NCBI GenBank assembly: GCA_002393195.1
Contig: DGIK01000004.1
Coordinates: 1-8,185, forward strand
DNA from: Bacteroidales bacterium UBA3824
GTDB taxonomy: Bacteria; Bacteroidota; Bacteroidia; Bacteroidales; UBA3824
Direction: 5' to 3'
Length of the DNA: 8,185 nucleotides
In this document: in pieces, positions 5,316-8,185 of the stretch
Layout of the letters: each line of letters starts with the position of its first letter
How positions within the stretch are numbered: position 1 is the stretch's first letter
Translations under genes and position numbers: made by a program
Notes under the pieces: model-generated
The model's input: the letters and a program-made list of their open reading frames with translations, nothing else
The model's database searches: none
Told to the model about the DNA's origin: nothing

Positions 5316-7664
5316 ATGCAGACCGAAGTATTAAGATACATACACAAAGATTACGAAGTCATTGTTAGGACTCAGGACATCAGTTATTCGTGGCAGCAGT
5401 TCAAAGGTCGCATAAAATCCACCGAACGCACCGCCGCGCCTGAGTGTTATTGCCGTTACACGTCAAAAGACGACTGTCAACTGCGCTTGTATAATCCTGA
5501 TACAGCGGGAATTATATCTCTTGACGCATCAAAAGTGTGGGACAATCTGTCGCCCGTGGTGTTTGAAACCTGCAAATATCAGATACGCATCATATTTCAC
5601 GGTGTTGACAAGGGAAGCCGTCCCGAAGTCAGGCACGTAAGGAAAGACATCGAGGATAGTTTCTTTTATGATGACGATGTGCAAACATCAGCCATTCAGT
5701 CGCTTACTGGCGACATTGATTTCCTCAACGAGCCGGGAGTTTTCAAACTTGTTTTTTCGTACCGCAAAGACGGCATTTCGCACGATAGTTTTGTTACATT
5801 CGATGTGGTATCGCCCAAACTTGACACCAAAAACGACTACAAACGCCTTTTGGACGAGGTGAACCGCGAATATGAAAACGTCATCTACCGCTACCTGAGC
5901 GTTACGCTGCAACAATTTTCCCGTGGCAAAATCAACAACGATGCCACTTGGATGTCGGCATTTCAGAGCGTTGTGGACGATTATATCAAAAATCTCCGCC
6001 GCATAATCCAAAATCCTCACACACTTACAGTTGACACCCAAACATCGCGCAGGGCAGAACAGATAAGGCATTTTACGCCCGAGATGGAGGAAATTTACAA
6101 GGAGAAAGAATCGGAAGGCGTTTTGGAAGAATATTATTTCCGTTACAACGAATCGCACTCCACCCACGATACGATGGAAAACCGTTTTGTAAAATACACA
6201 TTACAGCATATCGGCAAGCGGCTTTCTAATATTATCAACACCGTATTGTCGTCGGCTCAAGAGCAACTCTCGCCCCGCCATCGCAAAATGTGGGAAGCCT
6301 ACCGCGACACTCTCCAAAAAATATCCAAACATCAGTTTTTCCGTCAGTTAGGGCGTTACGAGGGAATGAGCAAAGAAAGCCTTGTGCTGCAAAACCGCAC
6401 CGGCTACCAGCAGATTTACAAGGATTGGCTCAAACTAAAACGCGGCATCGATTTCTACAACGGAGCCGCCAACATAGGCACGTTGCAGATATGGGAGATT
6501 TACGAACTTTGGTGCTTCATCAAGATGAAACACCTTGTGGCAGAGATAATTGGCATCGACTCCAACAATCCCGCCCACGAACAATTGATAACTGAGCCAA
6601 AAGGGACATTGCTCAATCCGTTTACAGATTCGTCGTTGGAGCATATTGTAGAATATCATTATCCCGACCGCGACGACATCATAACGCTTCATTATCAACA
6701 CGTTTTCAACCGCAAAAGCGGCAGCGACGATTACCACTTCAATACAGCCACCACCGAACAGCGTCCCGACATCGTGCTAAACATCCGCCACTCCTCGGGC
6801 GAAATGGTTCTTACATACCTTTATGATGTCAAATACCGTGTAATCAACGACAAAAGAATCGACAAAGACTTTGAACAACAGGACATTGACGAAAATATCC
6901 AACTCAAAGGTGGCGACTATCCGCCCACCGATGCCATCAATCAAATGCACCGTTATCGCGACGCCATTTATTACAGCCGCGAACACGAGCCGTACCGCAA
7001 CAAAGAAATCATTGGCGGCTACATTCTTTTTCCCGGACGTGGCGACGACGAGTCGATTCTCAAAAGATATTACAGCCAAAGTATCAGAGAGGTTAATATC
7101 GGTGCGTTCCCGTTGCTGCCCAACAACGACAGCCTATTGCGCAGGCATTTGGCGGACATTCTTATCAATTACACTTCCGACGAAATTCACGTAGCCAAAG
7201 CGCGTCCACAGCGCAGTCTCGCCTACATTACCGAAGAAGAAAAGGCAGGATTGGACACCGACGACCTTGTGATGATAGCGTGGGCGGGCAGCGACGAACA
7301 GCGTCAATGGTGTTTTAACGCCAAATGGTACAATATTCCGCTTGATAAAATTGCCGACACACCTTGGATGAAGGCAAAATATTTGCTATTGCGTACCACA
7401 AAAGAAACCGCTATTGGCAACCTTTGCAAAATTGTTAACACTAAGCACGATGTATGGACAAGCGAAACACTCGTTAAAAACGGCTACCCAAGCACGCCAC
7501 ATAGCCAATTTTATTTTATGATTCGCATCCGCAAGCCTGACGAAACCGACCAATCGCTTCGCAACCGCTCATACAATCTCGCCAACATCGCAATTAAAGA
7601 ATACGGCACGGAAAAATCGCCGTTTATATTGGTAAAACTGAAAAACTTAACGGAAGCATTGTAA
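5316..7664 (+). CDS. McrC-like DUF2357 / PD-(D/E)XK nuclease (LlaJI-type R2)
   Basis: A 782-residue nuclease partner of the AAA+ protein, inferred to cut DNA at unmethylated sites once engaged by the motor. Residues about 80-370 correspond to the DUF2357-type region, with strands to about 165 and then long helices. The nuclease core follows: a conserved helix with YELW at 396-399 and a possible metal-binding Glu397, Asp485 in RPDIVL (483-488), D-x-K at 504-506 in the strand YLYDVKYR, and QMHRYRDAIYY at 543-553 as the downstream helix of the fold. These match the PDDEXK_7 family. About 160 residues follow the core (roughly 620-782); they look mixed alpha/beta and I cannot assign them. The start is 3 bp after the upstream stop. 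The gene is GC-richer than the methylases and like the downstream receptor gene. No frameshift or lost catalytic residue is seen. Confidence 0.9.
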   Translation: MQTEVLRYIHKDYEVIVRTQDISYSWQQFKGRIKSTERTAAPECYCRYTSKDDCQLRLYNPDTAGIISLDASKVWDNLSPVVFETCKYQIRIIFHGVDKGSRPEVRHVRKDIEDSFFYDDDVQTSAIQSLTGDIDFLNEPGVFKLVFSYRKDGISHDSFVTFDVVSPKLDTKNDYKRLLDEVNREYENVIYRYLSVTLQQFSRGKINNDATWMSAFQSVVDDYIKNLRRIIQNPHTLTVDTQTSRRAEQIRHFTPEMEEIYKEKESEGVLEEYYFRYNESHSTHDTMENRFVKYTLQHIGKRLSNIINTVLSSAQEQLSPRHRKMWEAYRDTLQKISKHQFFRQLGRYEGMSKESLVLQNRTGYQQIYKDWLKLKRGIDFYNGAANIGTLQIWEIYELWCFIKMKHLVAEIIGIDSNNPAHEQLITEPKGTLLNPFTDSSLEHIVEYHYPDRDDIITLHYQHVFNRKSGSDDYHFNTATTEQRPDIVLNIRHSSGEMVLTYLYDVKYRVINDKRIDKDFEQQDIDENIQLKGGDYPPTDAINQMHRYRDAIYYSREHEPYRNKEIIGGYILFPGRGDDESILKRYYSQSIREVNIGAFPLLPNNDSLLRRHLADILINYTSDEIHVAKARPQRSLAYITEEEKAGLDTDDLVMIAWAGSDEQRQWCFNAKWYNIPLDKIADTPWMKAKYLLLRTTKETAIGNLCKIVNTKHDVWTSETLVKNGYPSTPHSQFYFMIRIRKPDETDQSLRNRSYNLANIAIKEYGTEKSPFILVKLKNLTEAL

Positions 7665-7666
7665 TT

Positions 7667-8185
7667 TCATCGCTGATATTGCACCCTATAACTCAACATC
7701 ATAAATACTCCGGGCAGCGACATTCCCGTTGGGACGAAGTGGTTGTCTTTGGTGTAGGACGATGGCAACAAAAATTTGCCGTCGGGGGTGCGGATTTTGT
7801 TGTAGGAGACGAGGACGTAGTTGTGGCGGTTGTAGATGTTATAGACGGAGAGGGCAATTTTGTGGGCGAGGTTTTTCACTTGCGGTTTTTTGAATTGATA
7901 CTCCACAGCCATATTTAGTTTGTGGTAATTGGGCAGGCGGGAGTCGTTGCGGTCACCGTAATATGGGATTTTGTAATTGTCATAATAATAAAAACCTACG
8001 GGCTTGGTATATGGTATGCCCGAATTGAAATTCCAATCTATCTTGGCGGCAAGGCGCGACGTGATATTGTAGAGCGTCATCAGGTGGACGCAGTGCGGGA
8101 TGTTGTTGTCGGGGATGTACTCGTATTTATAGAGTTCGGGCGTGTATTTTCGGGAATAGGTGTAACTGTAATTGGCCTTCATACG
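7667..8185 (-). CDS. TonB-dependent outer-membrane receptor, C-terminal part (5' end beyond window)
   Basis: The visible 172 codons are the last beta-barrel strands of a TonB-dependent receptor. Characteristic pieces are SGIPYT (a typical strand turn), LPNYHKLNMAVEYQF and KIALSVYNIYNRHNY, with alternating aromatic residues throughout. The frame is still open at the window edge (CGT at 8183-8185 before the Met at 8182), so that Met is internal; plug, TonB box and signal peptide lie outside. Such receptors take up siderophores, glycans or other large ligands across the outer membrane; the ligand cannot be told from this fragment. The protein ends SYRVQYQR, so the usual terminal aromatic residue is third from the end. 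The stop (TGA, 7669-7667) is separated from the nuclease stop by 2 bp, with no room for a terminator between the convergent genes. Confidence 0.85.
   Translation of the reverse strand, partial: RMKANYSYTYSRKYTPELYKYEYIPDNNIPHCVHLMTLYNITSRLAAKIDWNFNSGIPYTKPVGFYYYDNYKIPYYGDRNDSRLPNYHKLNMAVEYQFKKPQVKNLAHKIALSVYNIYNRHNYVLVSYNKIRTPDGKFLLPSSYTKDNHFVPTGMSLPGVFMMLSYRVQYQR

Noticed and set aside
5688..6167. Minus-strand open frame (159 codons) opposite the nuclease gene
   Set aside because: Antisense shadow in the DUF2357 region; no motif, no start signal, and no coherent protein features.
687..7664. Reading the locus as a methylation-dependent (type IV) McrBC system
   Set aside because: Two intact m5C methylases in the same overlapping operon would make targets for a methyl-dependent nuclease; a LlaJI-like methylation-sensitive system fits better.
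7679..7918. Plus-strand open frame (79 codons) rich in Val and Gly opposite the receptor gene
   Set aside because: It is the antisense of beta-barrel codons of a well-supported receptor fragment.

Overview
The window most likely comes from a Bacteroidota (Bacteroidales-like) chromosome. The right edge holds the C-terminal beta-barrel end of a TonB-dependent outer-membrane receptor of the kind abundant in that phylum. Shine-Dalgarno signals in front of most genes are weak, and base composition is moderate (roughly 35-50% GC by region). The genus cannot be named from the sequence.

Layout. Positions 1-357 contain no convincing complete gene. They are dominated by a large imperfect inverted repeat (about 28-283, centred near 156), possibly inserted at the 3' end of an upstream gene. 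A small acidic protein of unknown function (104 aa, 358-672) follows. Next comes a tightly packed four-gene operon on the plus strand: two 5-methylcytosine DNA methyltransferases (687-1913 and 1903-3408), a McrB-like AAA+ NTPase with an N-terminal DNA-binding-type region (3405-5312), and a McrC-like DUF2357/PD-(D/E)XK nuclease (5316-7664). The genes overlap by 11 bp and 4 bp and then are separated by 3 bp. The receptor gene runs convergently on the minus strand (7667-8185, 5' part outside the window), only 2 bp from the nuclease stop codon.

How the genes work together. Two m5C methylases, an McrB-like motor and an McrC-like nuclease is the architecture of the LlaJI-type restriction-modification systems (LlaJI of Lactococcus; BsuMI is a looser relative). 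The methylases protect the host site. With an asymmetric site, one enzyme per strand is the usual explanation for having two. The motor protein recognises the unmethylated site through its N-terminal domain, and the nuclease subunit cuts. All catalytic motifs I can check are intact and there are no frameshifts, so the system looks functional.

Most notable observation. Base composition changes abruptly inside the motor gene, at about 4105-4125, exactly between its N-terminal recognition region and its AAA+ domain. Both methylases and the recognition region are AT-rich. The AAA+ motor and the nuclease are GC-richer and resemble the neighbouring receptor gene. This suggests exchange of a whole specificity module (methylases plus target-recognition domain) onto a resident motor-nuclease chassis.
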